Notes under the pieces: generated by a model
Told to the model about the DNA's origin: nothing
The model's database searches: none
What the model saw: the letters and a program-made list of their open reading frames with translations, nothing else
Shown: positions 15,579-24,159 of the stretch, piece by piece
Position numbering within the stretch: the first letter of the stretch is position 1
How the letters are laid out: each line of letters opens with the position of its first letter
Origin: Flavimobilis sp052324925
GTDB taxonomy: Bacteria; Actinomycetota; Actinomycetes; Actinomycetales; Cellulomonadaceae
Strand: one strand, 5' to 3'
Length of the DNA: 64,000 nucleotides
Assembly: GCA_052324925.1 (NCBI GenBank)
Contig: JBQPRE010000002.1
Position numbers and translations under genes: made by a program

Positions 15579-17186
15579 ATGGCCCACACCTCGTCCTTCT
15601 ACATCACGACGCCGATCTACTACGTCAACGATGCGCCTCACATCGGGCACGCGTACACGACGGTCGCGGCGGACGTCCTCGCTCGCTGGCACCGCCAGCG
15701 TCAGGAGGACACGTGGTTCCTCACGGGCACGGACGAGCACGGTCAGAAGGTCATGAACACGGCCGCGGCGAACGGCGTCACGCCTCAGGAGTGGGCGGAC
15801 CGCCTCGTCGCCGCGGAGTGGCAGCCGGTTCTCGCGACGCTCGACGCGACGAACGACGACTTCATCCGCACGACCCAGGAGCGTCACACGCACCGGGTGC
15901 AGGACTTCGTCCAGCGACTCTTCGACGCGGGCGAGATCTACCAGGGCACGTACGAGGGCTACTACTGCGTGGGCTGCGAGGAGTACAAGCTCGACAGCGA
16001 CCTCGTCGACGGCACGGGCGAGCACGAGGGCGTCAAGGTCTGTCCGATCCACTCCCGTCCCGTGGACTGGCTCTCCGAGGACAACTACTTCTTCCGCCTC
16101 TCGGCCTATGCCGACCGGCTCGTCGAGCTCTACGAGACGCACCCGGAGTTCGTGCAGCCGGCGTCCGCGCGCAACGAGGTCATGGCGTTCGTCAAGGGCG
16201 GCATGAAGGACCTCTCGATCTCACGCAACACCTTCGACTGGGGCATCCCGCTGCCGTGGGACACGACGCACGTCCTCTACGTGTGGTTCGACGCGCTCCT
16301 CAACTACGCGACCGCGGTCGGCCTGGGCGACACCGAGGGCGCCGGCGCCGAGCAGTTCGCGCGCCGCTGGCCCGCGAGCGTCCACCTCGTCGGCAAGGAC
16401 ATCCTGCGGTTCCACGCCGTCATCTGGCCCGCCATGCTCATGGCCGCCGGACTGCCGCTGCCCGGGACGGTCTTCGCGCACGGCTGGCTGCTCGTCGGCG
16501 GCGAGAAGATGAGCAAGTCCAAGCTCACGGGCATCGCCCCCGCGCAGGTCATCGACCACTTCGGCTCGGACGCGTTCCGCTACTACTTCATGCGCGCGAT
16601 CTCGTTCGGCTCGGACGGCTCGTTCTCGTGGGAAGACATGTCGGCGCGCTACGCGGGTGACCTCGCCAACGGCCTGGGCAACCTTGCGAGCCGCGTCGCG
16701 GCGATGGTCGGCAAGTACTTCGGCGGGGTCCTGCCCGTCGCGGGGGAGCCTGCCGAGATCGATCGGGCGCTCGCGGCTGTCGCGGAGCGGGCGACGGCCG
16801 CTGCGGACGCCGCGATCGACAAGATCGCTCCTCACGAGGCGATCAATGCGATCTGGACGCTCGTCGATGCCGCGAACCACTACGTGACGGACACCGAGCC
16901 GTGGAAGGTCGCCAAGGATCCGGCCGCCGGGGGCGACGGGGGCCGTCTCGCGACGATCCTCGTGACGCTCGCCGAGTCGCTGCGATCCCTCGCGGTGCTC
17001 CTCCACCCCGTCCTGCCCAAGGCGACCGAGTCGCTGTGGGAGCAGCTGGGGGCAGGCGTGCACCTCGGCGCGCTCGGCGAGCAGCCGGTCGCGGGCGCTG
17101 CGACGTTCGGCGTGCTGCCCGCGGGGACGGTCGTGACGAAGGGTGAGGCGCTCTTCCCGCGGCTCGAGGACCCGGCCGAGGCCTGA
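15579..17186 (+). CDS. metG: Methionyl-tRNA synthetase
   Basis: Class I aminoacyl-tRNA synthetase charging methionine onto elongator and initiator tRNA. The 535-residue protein has the HIGH motif at residues 21-24 (PHIGHAYTT) and KMSKS at 310-314 (GEKMSKSKL). A short zinc-knuckle-like insert has CVGCEEY and CPIH. There is no C-terminal EMAP/tRNA-binding domain, as in mycobacterial MetG. The ATG at 15579 is preferred over 15573 because TAGAAT ends 6 nt upstream, implying a leaderless mRNA. It is followed after 1 nt by the TatD gene, so the two share a transcript. Confidence 0.97.
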   Translation: MAHTSSFYITTPIYYVNDAPHIGHAYTTVAADVLARWHRQRQEDTWFLTGTDEHGQKVMNTAAANGVTPQEWADRLVAAEWQPVLATLDATNDDFIRTTQERHTHRVQDFVQRLFDAGEIYQGTYEGYYCVGCEEYKLDSDLVDGTGEHEGVKVCPIHSRPVDWLSEDNYFFRLSAYADRLVELYETHPEFVQPASARNEVMAFVKGGMKDLSISRNTFDWGIPLPWDTTHVLYVWFDALLNYATAVGLGDTEGAGAEQFARRWPASVHLVGKDILRFHAVIWPAMLMAAGLPLPGTVFAHGWLLVGGEKMSKSKLTGIAPAQVIDHFGSDAFRYYFMRAISFGSDGSFSWEDMSARYAGDLANGLGNLASRVAAMVGKYFGGVLPVAGEPAEIDRALAAVAERATAAADAAIDKIAPHEAINAIWTLVDAANHYVTDTEPWKVAKDPAAGGDGGRLATILVTLAESLRSLAVLLHPVLPKATESLWEQLGAGVHLGALGEQPVAGAATFGVLPAGTVVTKGEALFPRLEDPAEA

Positions 17187-17187
17187 G

Positions 17188-18096
17188 ATGGGTCGCCGCC
17201 GTGAGCGGGGGTGGGCGCCGAGCCCGGCCCCGCTCGAGGTCCCGGCCGTCGACGGTCACACGCACCTCGACTCGATCCACGACGTTCTGGGGCCCGACGA
17301 CCCGCGGCCGAGCATCCGCGAGACAATCGACCAGGCGGTGGCCGTCGGCGTGACGCGCATGGTGCAGATCGGCTGCGACCTGCCGTCCGCGCACCTGACG
17401 ACGCAGCTCGTCGAGGCCCACCCCGAGCTGCTCGGCGGCGTCGCGATCCACCCGAACGAGGCCCCGCTGCACGCGGGGCTCCGTGAGATCGGCCCCGACG
17501 GCCTCGAGCCGGCGGTGCGTGACTGGCACGCGGTGAGCCTCGAGGATGCGCTCGCGCAGATCGCCGAGCTCGCACGGCACCCGCGCGTGCGGACGGTGGG
17601 GGAGACCGGTCTCGACTTCTTCCGGGGCGGTGAGCGAGCCCGTGAGGTGCAGCGCGAGTCGTTCCGGGCGCATCTCGCGATCGCGCGGGAGACGGGCCTG
17701 CCCGTGCAGATCCACGACCGCGACGCGCACGCCGACGTCATCGACGTGCTGCTCAGCGACACCCCGCCGGCGGCGGTCGTCTTCCACTGCTTCTCGGGCG
17801 ATGCCGAGATGGCGAAGCTGTGCGCGGAGCACGGCTGGTTCCTCTCGTTCGCGGGGCCCGTGACGTACAACGCGAACGAGGCGCTGCGCGCTGCGCTCCG
17901 AGTGACGCCGCTCAGTCGCCTGCTCGTCGAGACCGACGCCCCCTACCTCACGCCCGTCCCTGCGCGCGGGCGGCCCAACGCGCCCTACCTCTTGCCGCAC
18001 ACGGTGCGCTTCGTGGCGGACACCCTGGGTCTGAGCGAGGCGGAGGTCGCGACCGTGACCAGCCAGAACGCAGAGCGGCTCTATGGTCCCTGGTGA
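17188..18096 (+). CDS. tatD: TatD-family metal-dependent hydrolase / DNase
   Basis: Amidohydrolase-fold nuclease of 302 residues, probably a 3'-5' exonuclease in DNA repair and quality control. Metal ligands are visible in DGHTHLDS (HxH), VGETGLDFF (the bridging glutamate), QIHDRDAH and FHCFSGD, plus VETDAPYL near the C-terminus. It starts 1 nt after the metG stop, so ribosomes probably reinitiate. The order metG-tatD-rpfB-rsmA-ispE is conserved in actinobacteria, here interrupted by two extra G5-domain genes before rpfB. Confidence 0.93.
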   Translation: MGRRRERGWAPSPAPLEVPAVDGHTHLDSIHDVLGPDDPRPSIRETIDQAVAVGVTRMVQIGCDLPSAHLTTQLVEAHPELLGGVAIHPNEAPLHAGLREIGPDGLEPAVRDWHAVSLEDALAQIAELARHPRVRTVGETGLDFFRGGERAREVQRESFRAHLAIARETGLPVQIHDRDAHADVIDVLLSDTPPAAVVFHCFSGDAEMAKLCAEHGWFLSFAGPVTYNANEALRAALRVTPLSRLLVETDAPYLTPVPARGRPNAPYLLPHTVRFVADTLGLSEAEVATVTSQNAERLYGPW

Positions 18097-18163
18097 ATCG
18101 TGCGAATCGGGGTCCCGCGCGCTCGCACGCGCCGTGCGTGCTCGTGATGCGGGTCACCGGGTG

Positions 18164-18193
18164 TTGCCACGGGCGTGCCCGGCGGGGTTGAAT
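18164..18193 (+). promoter_or_regulatory. Promoter of the first G5/lytic-transglycosylase gene
   Basis: TTGCCA (18164-18169), 18-bp spacer, TTGAAT (18188-18193). Transcription would start near 18200, which excludes the upstream in-frame ATG at 18175 and supports the GTG at 18244. Confidence 0.5.
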
Positions 18194-18243
18194 CGGGGGC
18201 GTCCGTGACCGTGGACGACGTCCGACCCCAGGGAGACATCACA

Positions 18244-19194
18244 GTGGAGACTCGCCGAGCGCGCCGCGAGCAGCGCGCGCGTCGTTCGACTCTCCATGTG
18301 GCTGCCCAGGTCGCGGTCCTCGCGATCGTCGTCGGCGGAACCGCTGCCTACGTGGGCTCCGACCGCGCGAGCGACGTCGAGCCCACCGCGGTCGTGGCCG
18401 CGGCGTCGGACCTCGCGGTGCGCACGCAGGACATGGCCTCGCGCGGCGCAGCCCGGGCCACGCTCCTCACGATCGTCGTCGACGGTGTCGCACGTGAGGT
18501 GACGACGACGCACCCGACCGTACGGACCGCCCTCCACGCCGAGAACATCACGCTCGACGACACCCACGTCGTCCTCGCCGACCTCGATGCCACCGTGACG
18601 GACGGCATGCGGATCGAGCTCGTTGACGTCACGGAGTCGACCGCGACCGTCACGGAGACCGTCGAGCACGGCTCCTCCGAGATCGACGACCCGGACCTCG
18701 TCAAGGGCACACGCATCGTCGAGACGCGCGGGTCCGACGGCGAGTCGCGCACGACGTACCTCGTGCGCAGCGCGAACGGTGACGAGATCGAGCGGACGCC
18801 GGTGACGAGCGTCGTCGTCTCCGAGGTGCGCGACGAGGTCGTGCGCGTCGGGACGATGTCCGTCCCGGACGCCTCGACGAAGGTCCTCTCGCCCAAGGAG
18901 GCCAAGGCCCTCGCCAAGTCGCTCGTCGCCGAGCGAGGCTGGGACGGGCGCCAGTTCTCGTGCCTCAACACCCTGTGGACGCGCGAGTCGAACTGGCGCG
19001 TGACCGCGCACAACACGAGCTCGGGCGCGTACGGGATCCCGCAGTCGCTCCCGGGGACGAAGATGGCGTCGGTCGCCTCGGACTGGCGCACGAACGCCCG
19101 CACGCAGATCATCTGGGGCCTGGGCTACATCGAGAACCGGTATGGCACGCCGTGCGGCGCGCTCTCGCACTCCCACGCCCGGGGCTGGTACTAG
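18244..19194 (+). CDS. Secreted G5-domain lytic transglycosylase-like protein 1
   Basis: 316-residue cell-envelope protein. One N-terminal helix (about residues 20-38) exports or anchors it. A DUF348-like segment follows, then a G5 domain (about residues 120-205, ending EVVRVGT) thought to bind cell-wall glycans. The C-terminal 90 residues are a transglycosylase-like domain: FSCLNTLWTRESNW carries the likely catalytic glutamate, followed by GAYGIPQSLPGTKM and WGLGYIENRYGTPC. The start is a GTG preceded by GGGAGA at good spacing. The next paralogue starts 4 nt after this stop. Likely to cleave peptidoglycan, by family similarity. Confidence 0.88.
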   Translation: METRRARREQRARRSTLHVAAQVAVLAIVVGGTAAYVGSDRASDVEPTAVVAAASDLAVRTQDMASRGAARATLLTIVVDGVAREVTTTHPTVRTALHAENITLDDTHVVLADLDATVTDGMRIELVDVTESTATVTETVEHGSSEIDDPDLVKGTRIVETRGSDGESRTTYLVRSANGDEIERTPVTSVVVSEVRDEVVRVGTMSVPDASTKVLSPKEAKALAKSLVAERGWDGRQFSCLNTLWTRESNWRVTAHNTSSGAYGIPQSLPGTKMASVASDWRTNARTQIIWGLGYIENRYGTPCGALSHSHARGWY

Positions 19195-19198
19195 GCGC

Positions 19199-20389
19199 GT
19201 GAGGTCCCACCGGCCCGCGCGCGTCGCGGTCTCGCTCGTCGTCGTCCTCATCGTGGCGGCTGCGACGACGTTCTCGCTGCGGCAGTTCGCCCCGGACGGC
19301 GTCATGACCTTCGGCGACCCGCGCCCCGTGGTCGCGGCGACGGAGCGCGCGACAAGCGAGCCGACGCCCGCCTCGCGCTCGACCGACCGTGGTCCGGTGG
19401 TGGCCGTTGACCTCGTCGTCGACGGGGTCGAGCACGGTGTCGTCACGTCGGCGACGGACGTCACGGGGCTGCTCGTCGAGCAGGGCATCGTGCTGGGCAC
19501 GCGCGCTGTGTCCCACGACCTCGATGCTCCCGTGGTGAGCGGCATGCGCGTCGAGGTCGTCGAGGTCACGTGGACGCACGAGACGGTCGAGGTCGACGTC
19601 GAGCCGGAGCTCACGGAGGTCGACGACGCGACGCTCGCGGAGGGTACCCGTCGCGTCGTCTCGCACGGAACGCCTGGTCGGTCCGTGAGCACGTTCCTCG
19701 TCGCCTCGATCGACGGGGTCGAGTCCTCGCGCGCCGAGGTCGTCTCGGTCGTGCTGCGCGAGCCCGTCGCGGGGTCGGTGCGGGTCGGGACGCGCGCGGC
19801 TGAGGCCACGCAGCCCGCGGCGCCGCGGCCCACGACGCCTGCCCCGCGTCCGACGACGCCCGCGCCCGCGCCGACGACCGAACCGGCCGGACCAGGGAAC
19901 GACGAGGACGACGACGACGAGGCGACGACGCCGTCGGCCGAGCCGTCCGAGCCGAGCCCGGAGCCGTCGACCGCCGAGCCGGAGCCGGCCCCCGCCCCGT
20001 CGCCCGAGCCGTCGCCCGAGCCGACCGCAGCGCCGTCGATCGCACCTCCCGGAACCCCGGGCACGACGCCGTCGTCAGCCAAAGCGATCGCGAAGCGCAA
20101 GGTCGCGGCGCGCGGCTGGAAGAGCGCCGAGTACAGCTGCCTCGTGACGCTCTGGGAGCGGGAGAGCAACTGGAGCTACAAGGCCGCCAACCCGTGGTCG
20201 ACCGCGCGAGGGATCCCGCAGGCGATCATGAGCATCCACTTCGGCAGCGACTGGCGCACCAACGAGGCGGGCACCCGCTACCTCACGACTCCGAGCGTGC
20301 AGATCGACTGGGGCCTGCGGTACATCTCGGGCCGCTACGGCACGCCGTGCAAGGCGCTCGACTTCTCCGACCGCAAGGGCTACTACTAG
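19199..20389 (+). CDS. Secreted G5-domain lytic transglycosylase-like protein 2
   Basis: 396-residue paralogue of the preceding protein. A signal anchor (about residues 8-28) is followed by a DUF348-like and a G5 domain to about residue 200 (ending SVRVGT), then a linker of about 90 residues rich in Pro, Thr, Glu and Asp with an acidic run (NDEDDDDEATT), and a C-terminal transglycosylase-like domain with WERESNWSYKAANPW and WGLRYISGRYGTPC. The acidic linker is the clearest difference from copy 1 and should place the enzyme further from the membrane. GTG start 4 nt after the upstream stop, with no separate ribosome-binding site, so translation is coupled. Confidence 0.87.
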   Translation: MRSHRPARVAVSLVVVLIVAAATTFSLRQFAPDGVMTFGDPRPVVAATERATSEPTPASRSTDRGPVVAVDLVVDGVEHGVVTSATDVTGLLVEQGIVLGTRAVSHDLDAPVVSGMRVEVVEVTWTHETVEVDVEPELTEVDDATLAEGTRRVVSHGTPGRSVSTFLVASIDGVESSRAEVVSVVLREPVAGSVRVGTRAAEATQPAAPRPTTPAPRPTTPAPAPTTEPAGPGNDEDDDDEATTPSAEPSEPSPEPSTAEPEPAPAPSPEPSPEPTAAPSIAPPGTPGTTPSSAKAIAKRKVAARGWKSAEYSCLVTLWERESNWSYKAANPWSTARGIPQAIMSIHFGSDWRTNEAGTRYLTTPSVQIDWGLRYISGRYGTPCKALDFSDRKGYY

Positions 20390-20752
20390 CCCGCGTCGGT
20401 GTGGCGCCCGGGGTGATCTCCCCCACGAAGGGTTGGACCGATGATCACGAGCCGGTTACGGTAGACCGTTCGTCCGCTGCCCGGCGGGCCGGACGGAGGT
20501 CGCTGAGCGGCCCCCGGACGGTGCATCGTGGCAACGACGAGCGGCCGCCACGGCCGCCTCGCCCCGCATGGGGTGGGGTGCCACCTCGCAAGGGGGCGCG
20601 GTCTTCAGCCGGATCCGGTCTCGATCCCACGCTGCGTGCGCGTGCGCACCACGGCCCTCAGGCCGCGCCCTCGGGCGCGACACCAGGACCGTGCCCTAGA
20701 GGGCGTGAGGAGTGTCGTCGCCGGTGCCGGGCAGGTCAACGTCTGGACACTG
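20390..20752 (+). promoter_or_regulatory. Long rpfB leader region with promoter and hairpins
   Basis: 363 bp without a gene. A small GGGG-N6-CCCC hairpin (20410-20423) may end the upstream transcript. A promoter follows: TTGGAC (20433-20438), 18 bp, TACGGT (20457-20462), giving a start near 20469 and an untranslated leader of about 280 nt. The leader contains several perfect palindromes: GCGCCC-TC-GGGCGC (20665-20678), GCCCT-AG-AGGGC (20693-20704), and CGTCCG pairing with CGGACG around 20470-20495. Such a long structured leader suggests RNA-level control of rpfB. The c-di-AMP riboswitch core known upstream of some actinobacterial rpf genes was not found. Confidence 0.5.
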
Positions 20753-21991
20753 ATGCACAACCCCCTGAGCCGCGCCGCACGTGCGCAGAGCACCCAGCCC
20801 ATCCGCCACGCGTCGGAGGGGGTGCACGCACGTGGGCCCCTCAGGCGCCGACCGTGGATCGTCGGCACGACCGCCGCTGCGCTTGCGCTCGGCGGCGTGG
20901 GTGTCGCTGTCGCGACGGACGCCCACAAGACCGTGAGCCTCGACATCGACGGCAAGACCGTCGAGGTCGACACGTGGGCCGGTTCGGTCGGCAACCTCCT
21001 CGACGACATCGGCGTCGAGGCAGGGGCGCGTGACGTCGTCGCTCCGGCCGAGAGCTCCGCGCTCGACGACGGTGACGTCGTCGTGGTGCGCTACGGGCGC
21101 GAGGTGACCGTCTCTGACGGAACCGACCGCGAGTCCGTGTGGACGACCGCGCTCGACGCGGCCGAGGTGCTCGACTCGCTCGAGGGCCGCGAGGGCAACG
21201 TTCACCTCGTCGCGTCCCGCTCCTCTGTGCGCACCGAGATCGGCGTGCGCCTCCCGCTCGACCAGCCGCTCCAGGTGCTCGCTGACGGCGACGTCGCCCC
21301 CGTCGCGGCCGGCGCCGCCGACGTCGACGCCGCGCTCGCCGCCGCGTCCGTCGAGCTCGGCAAGCTCGACGAGGTCCTCGTTGCGGAGCGCGCAGCCGAC
21401 GGCTCCGAGCTCGCCGCGGGCGAGAACGGCATCGTCACGGTCGTCGTGCGTCGCGTCGAGGTCGAGGAGAAGACCACGACGAAGAAGATCGCTCACGATT
21501 CTGAGACCCGCAAGGACCGCGACCGGTACTCGGACCAGGCGAAGATCGTCCGGACCGAGGGCAAGGACGGCGTGCGCACGATCGTCCACCGCGTGCGGAC
21601 CGTCGACGGCGAGGTCGTCGACAAGCAGAAGCTCTCCGAGAAGGTGACGAAGAAGCCGGTGACCGAGGTCATCGTCGTGGGGACCAAGACGCGTCCCGAG
21701 CCGCCCGCGCGCAAGGCGCCGTCGGTCGGTGACCAGGGCAAGGCCCCGTCGGGCACGGTCTGGGAGCAGCTCGCGAGGTGTGAGTCGGGCGGTCGCCCGA
21801 ACGCGGTCTCGGCGAGTGGTCGCTACCACGGCCTCTACCAGTTCTCGGTCGCCACGTGGCGGTCGGTCGGTGGGTCGGGACTGCCGTCGCAGGCGTCCGC
21901 CGCCGAGCAGACGAAGCGCGCCAAGATCCTCCAGGCCCGCTCGGGCTGGGGTCAGTGGCCCCACTGCTCGGCGAAGCTCGGTCTGCGCTGA
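20753..21991 (+). CDS. rpfB: Resuscitation-promoting factor RpfB-like
   Basis: 412-residue secreted muralytic enzyme that helps dormant cells resume growth by cleaving peptidoglycan. An export/anchor helix lies near residues 33-52, two ubiquitin-like DUF348 repeats at about 58-170, a G5 domain at about 238-315 (ending EVIVVGTK) and the Rpf domain from about residue 333. The Rpf domain has WEQLARCESGG with the catalytic glutamate, YHGLYQFS and two cysteines. The ATG at 20753 lacks a strong ribosome-binding site; a GTG at 20705 is an alternative. Position between tatD and rsmA matches rpfB of mycobacteria. Confidence 0.93.
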   Translation: MHNPLSRAARAQSTQPIRHASEGVHARGPLRRRPWIVGTTAAALALGGVGVAVATDAHKTVSLDIDGKTVEVDTWAGSVGNLLDDIGVEAGARDVVAPAESSALDDGDVVVVRYGREVTVSDGTDRESVWTTALDAAEVLDSLEGREGNVHLVASRSSVRTEIGVRLPLDQPLQVLADGDVAPVAAGAADVDAALAAASVELGKLDEVLVAERAADGSELAAGENGIVTVVVRRVEVEEKTTTKKIAHDSETRKDRDRYSDQAKIVRTEGKDGVRTIVHRVRTVDGEVVDKQKLSEKVTKKPVTEVIVVGTKTRPEPPARKAPSVGDQGKAPSGTVWEQLARCESGGRPNAVSASGRYHGLYQFSVATWRSVGGSGLPSQASAAEQTKRAKILQARSGWGQWPHCSAKLGLR

Positions 21992-22010
21992 GCTCGTCAG
22001 CTCACGTGAC

Positions 22011-22048
22011 CTCGGGCGTCCTTCCGCAGCTGCGGAAGGACGCCCGAG
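22011..22048. terminator. Terminator after rpfB
   Basis: Perfect 38-bp palindrome, each arm CTCGGGCGTCCTTCCGCAG, with no spacer and no U-tract, 19 bp after the rpfB stop. Confidence 0.88.
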
Positions 22049-22088
22049 TCGTGTGTGCCCCGAGTTCTTCAGGCGGCGCCGGGCCGCG

Positions 22089-22094
22089 TAGGCT
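22089..22094 (+). promoter_or_regulatory. -10 box of rsmA (leaderless)
   Basis: TAGGCT, 7 nt before the rsmA ATG at 22102. Confidence 0.55.
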
Positions 22095-22101
22095 CGTGCG
22101 C

Positions 22102-23031
22102 ATGACTTCTGCCGCCTCCCTGCTCGGCCCCGCCCAGGTGCGTGAGCTCGCTGAGCGCCTCGGTGTCCGGCCGACGAAGACCCTCGGCCAGAACTTCGTC
22201 ATCGACGCGGGGACGGTCCGGAAGATCGTGCGGACCGCCGGGGTGAGCGCGGGTGAGCGCGTCGTCGAGATCGGGCCCGGGCTCGGCTCGCTCACTCTCG
22301 GGCTGCTCGAGGTCGGCGCGGATGTCATCGCGGTCGAGATCGACCCGGTGCTGGCGGCGGAGCTGCCCGCGACGGTCACGAGGTTCCAGCCCGACGCGGC
22401 TGAGCGGTTCTCGCTCGTCGCGCAGGACGCGATGACGATCACCGAGCTGCCCGGGCCGCCGCCCGTCGCGCTCGTCGCGAACCTCCCGTACAACGTCTCG
22501 GTGCCTGTGCTGCTGCATTTCCTCGAGCGCTTCGACTCCCTCGAGCGGGTGCTCGTCATGGTGCAGCTCGAGGTCGCCGACCGGCTCGCTGCCCCTCCGG
22601 GCTCGAAGACCTACGGCGTCCCGTCGGCGAAGGCCGCCTGGTACTGCCGCACGTCGCGTGCTGCGACGATCGGCCGCAACGTGTTCTGGCCCGCCCCGAA
22701 CGTCGACTCGGCGCTCGTCGCGATGGAGCGGCGCGAGCCGCCGTCGACGACGGCTGCGCGCGAGGACGTCTTCGTGGTCGTCGACGCGGCGTTCGCGCAG
22801 CGCCGCAAGACGTTGCGCGCAACGCTTGCGGGCCTGGCCGGCTCGGGGGCCGCGGCGGCCGAGGCGCTCGAAGCCGCGGGGGTCGACCCGTCCGCGCGCG
22901 GTGAGGTCTGCGACATCGACGCGTTCGCGCGCATCACGGAGCAGCTGCTCGCGCGCGGCGGCTTTCACGCACCCGCGCCGCGCGCGTCGCGTCGTGAGCG
23001 TGCCCCGCGTGAGGCGGAGCCTCAGGAATGA
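22102..23031 (+). CDS. rsmA: 16S rRNA adenine-1518/1519 dimethyltransferase
   Basis: SAM-dependent enzyme (KsgA) that dimethylates two adjacent adenines in 16S rRNA helix 45 during small-subunit assembly. The 309-residue protein has KTLGQNFVIDAGTVRKIV near its start, SAM motif VVEIGPGLG at residues 54-62 and catalytic NLPYN at 127-131. The C-terminal part contains RRKTLRATL. The frame is open upstream, but ATG 22102 sits 7 nt after a TAGGCT -10 box. Its stop overlaps the ispE start (ATGA). A basic tail of about 20 residues ends the protein. Confidence 0.96.
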   Translation: MTSAASLLGPAQVRELAERLGVRPTKTLGQNFVIDAGTVRKIVRTAGVSAGERVVEIGPGLGSLTLGLLEVGADVIAVEIDPVLAAELPATVTRFQPDAAERFSLVAQDAMTITELPGPPPVALVANLPYNVSVPVLLHFLERFDSLERVLVMVQLEVADRLAAPPGSKTYGVPSAKAAWYCRTSRAATIGRNVFWPAPNVDSALVAMERREPPSTTAAREDVFVVVDAAFAQRRKTLRATLAGLAGSGAAAAEALEAAGVDPSARGEVCDIDAFARITEQLLARGGFHAPAPRASRRERAPREAEPQE

Positions 23032-24041
23032 CGCCCGGCGCTCCCGAGCGGGTGATCGTCCGCGCCCCGGGCAAGGTCAACCTTGCGCTTCACGTGAGTC
23101 CCCTCGGGGACGACGGGTACCACCGCGTCGTCTCCGTGTTCCAAGCGGTGTCGCTGTACGAGGACGTCACGGCGACCGCGGGTACGGGGCTGTCGATCAC
23201 GGCGTCGGGGCCGCAGGCCGAGCTGGTGCCCCTCGACGCGTCGAACATCGCGTGGCGGGCGGCCGAGTTGCTTGCCGCCGAGGTCGGGCTCGAGCCTGAC
23301 GTCCACCTTCACCTGGCCAAGGGTGTGCCGGTCGCGGGCGGCATGGCGGGCGGCTCGGCCGACGGCGCGGCCGCCCTCCTCGCGTGCGACACCCTGTGGG
23401 GCACCGGCCTGCCGCGTGAGCGGCTTCTCGAGCTCGCGGGCGAGCTGGGGGCGGACGTCGCGTTCCCGCTCGTCGGGCATACCGCGGTCGGCACGGGCCG
23501 GGGCGAGCTGCTCACACCCGCGCTCGTGCGTGGGGAGTTTCACTGGGCGTTCGGGCTGCGGCACGAGGGAATCTCGACCGCGGCGTCTTACGCCCGGTTC
23601 GACGCGCGGCTGGCCGACGCAGCTGTGCGTGGCGAGGATGTTCCGACGGCGACTGCGTGGGACGACGAGCCGGGGCCCGCGCTCATGGCAGCGCTCCGCG
23701 CGGGCGATGCCGACGGGGTCGGCGCGCACCTGCGCAATGATCTCGAGGCCGCGTCGTGCGACCTCGAGCCGGCGCTCCGTGACGTCGTCGATGTCGCACG
23801 TGCCGCGGGAGCCCTGGGCGTCGTCGTCTCAGGGTCGGGCCCGACCGTTGCGGCACTGGGCCGCTCGCCGCGGCACGCGCTCGCGCTCGCCGCGGCGATG
23901 ATCGCGTCGGGGCACGTCGACGACGTGACGACCGCAACCGGCAACGTCGCGGGCGCGCGGACCCTCACGGTCCCGGCGTCCATCCCGCCGCCCTCTGCCC
24001 CCCCGCCCACGCTCCCACCCTCCATCTCGCCGACGAATTGA
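23028..24041 (+). CDS. ispE: 4-diphosphocytidyl-2-C-methyl-D-erythritol kinase
   Basis: GHMP kinase of the MEP isoprenoid pathway, phosphorylating CDP-ME. 337 residues. VRAPGKVNLALHV is the N-terminal substrate motif and GGMAGGSADGAAALLA (about residues 103-118) is the ATP-binding glycine-rich loop. VVSGSGPTVAAL near residue 267 is motif III. A C-terminal tail of about 25 residues is rich in proline and serine. Overlaps rsmA by ATGA. This gene feeds isoprenoid precursors to the carotenoid, polyprenol and menaquinone pathways. Confidence 0.95.
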   Translation: MTPGAPERVIVRAPGKVNLALHVSPLGDDGYHRVVSVFQAVSLYEDVTATAGTGLSITASGPQAELVPLDASNIAWRAAELLAAEVGLEPDVHLHLAKGVPVAGGMAGGSADGAAALLACDTLWGTGLPRERLLELAGELGADVAFPLVGHTAVGTGRGELLTPALVRGEFHWAFGLRHEGISTAASYARFDARLADAAVRGEDVPTATAWDDEPGPALMAALRAGDADGVGAHLRNDLEAASCDLEPALRDVVDVARAAGALGVVVSGSGPTVAALGRSPRHALALAAAMIASGHVDDVTTATGNVAGARTLTVPASIPPPSAPPPTLPPSISPTN

Positions 24042-24058
24042 CGCGTTCCCACCGTTCA

Positions 24059-24145
24059 ATGGGGCGCGCGTTCGCGGATTCGTACACGTCGCACGTGCAG
24101 ATCGGCTACCCATGGGACCAGGCCCCGACGGATTGGCAGAAGTAG
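24059..24145 (+). CDS. Possible 28-residue small protein, unrecognised
   Basis: A short reading frame between ispE and the convergent ABC-F gene, starting MGRAFADSYTSH and ending QAPTDWQK. Its base composition is less GC-rich than the surroundings and it contains aromatic residues unlike shadow frames. No clear ribosome-binding site and no family recognised. It could equally be a gene remnant or non-coding. Confidence 0.2.
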   Translation: MGRAFADSYTSHVQIGYPWDQAPTDWQK

Positions 24146-24159
24146 AGGAGCGGGAGAGG

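Noticed and set aside
20390..20752. c-di-AMP (ydaO/yuaA) riboswitch upstream of rpfB
   Set aside because: Position is right and a GGGGTGATCTC segment resembles part of the consensus, but the companion GGGGGACC and CAGCTAACC blocks are absent and the segment lies before the predicted transcription start.
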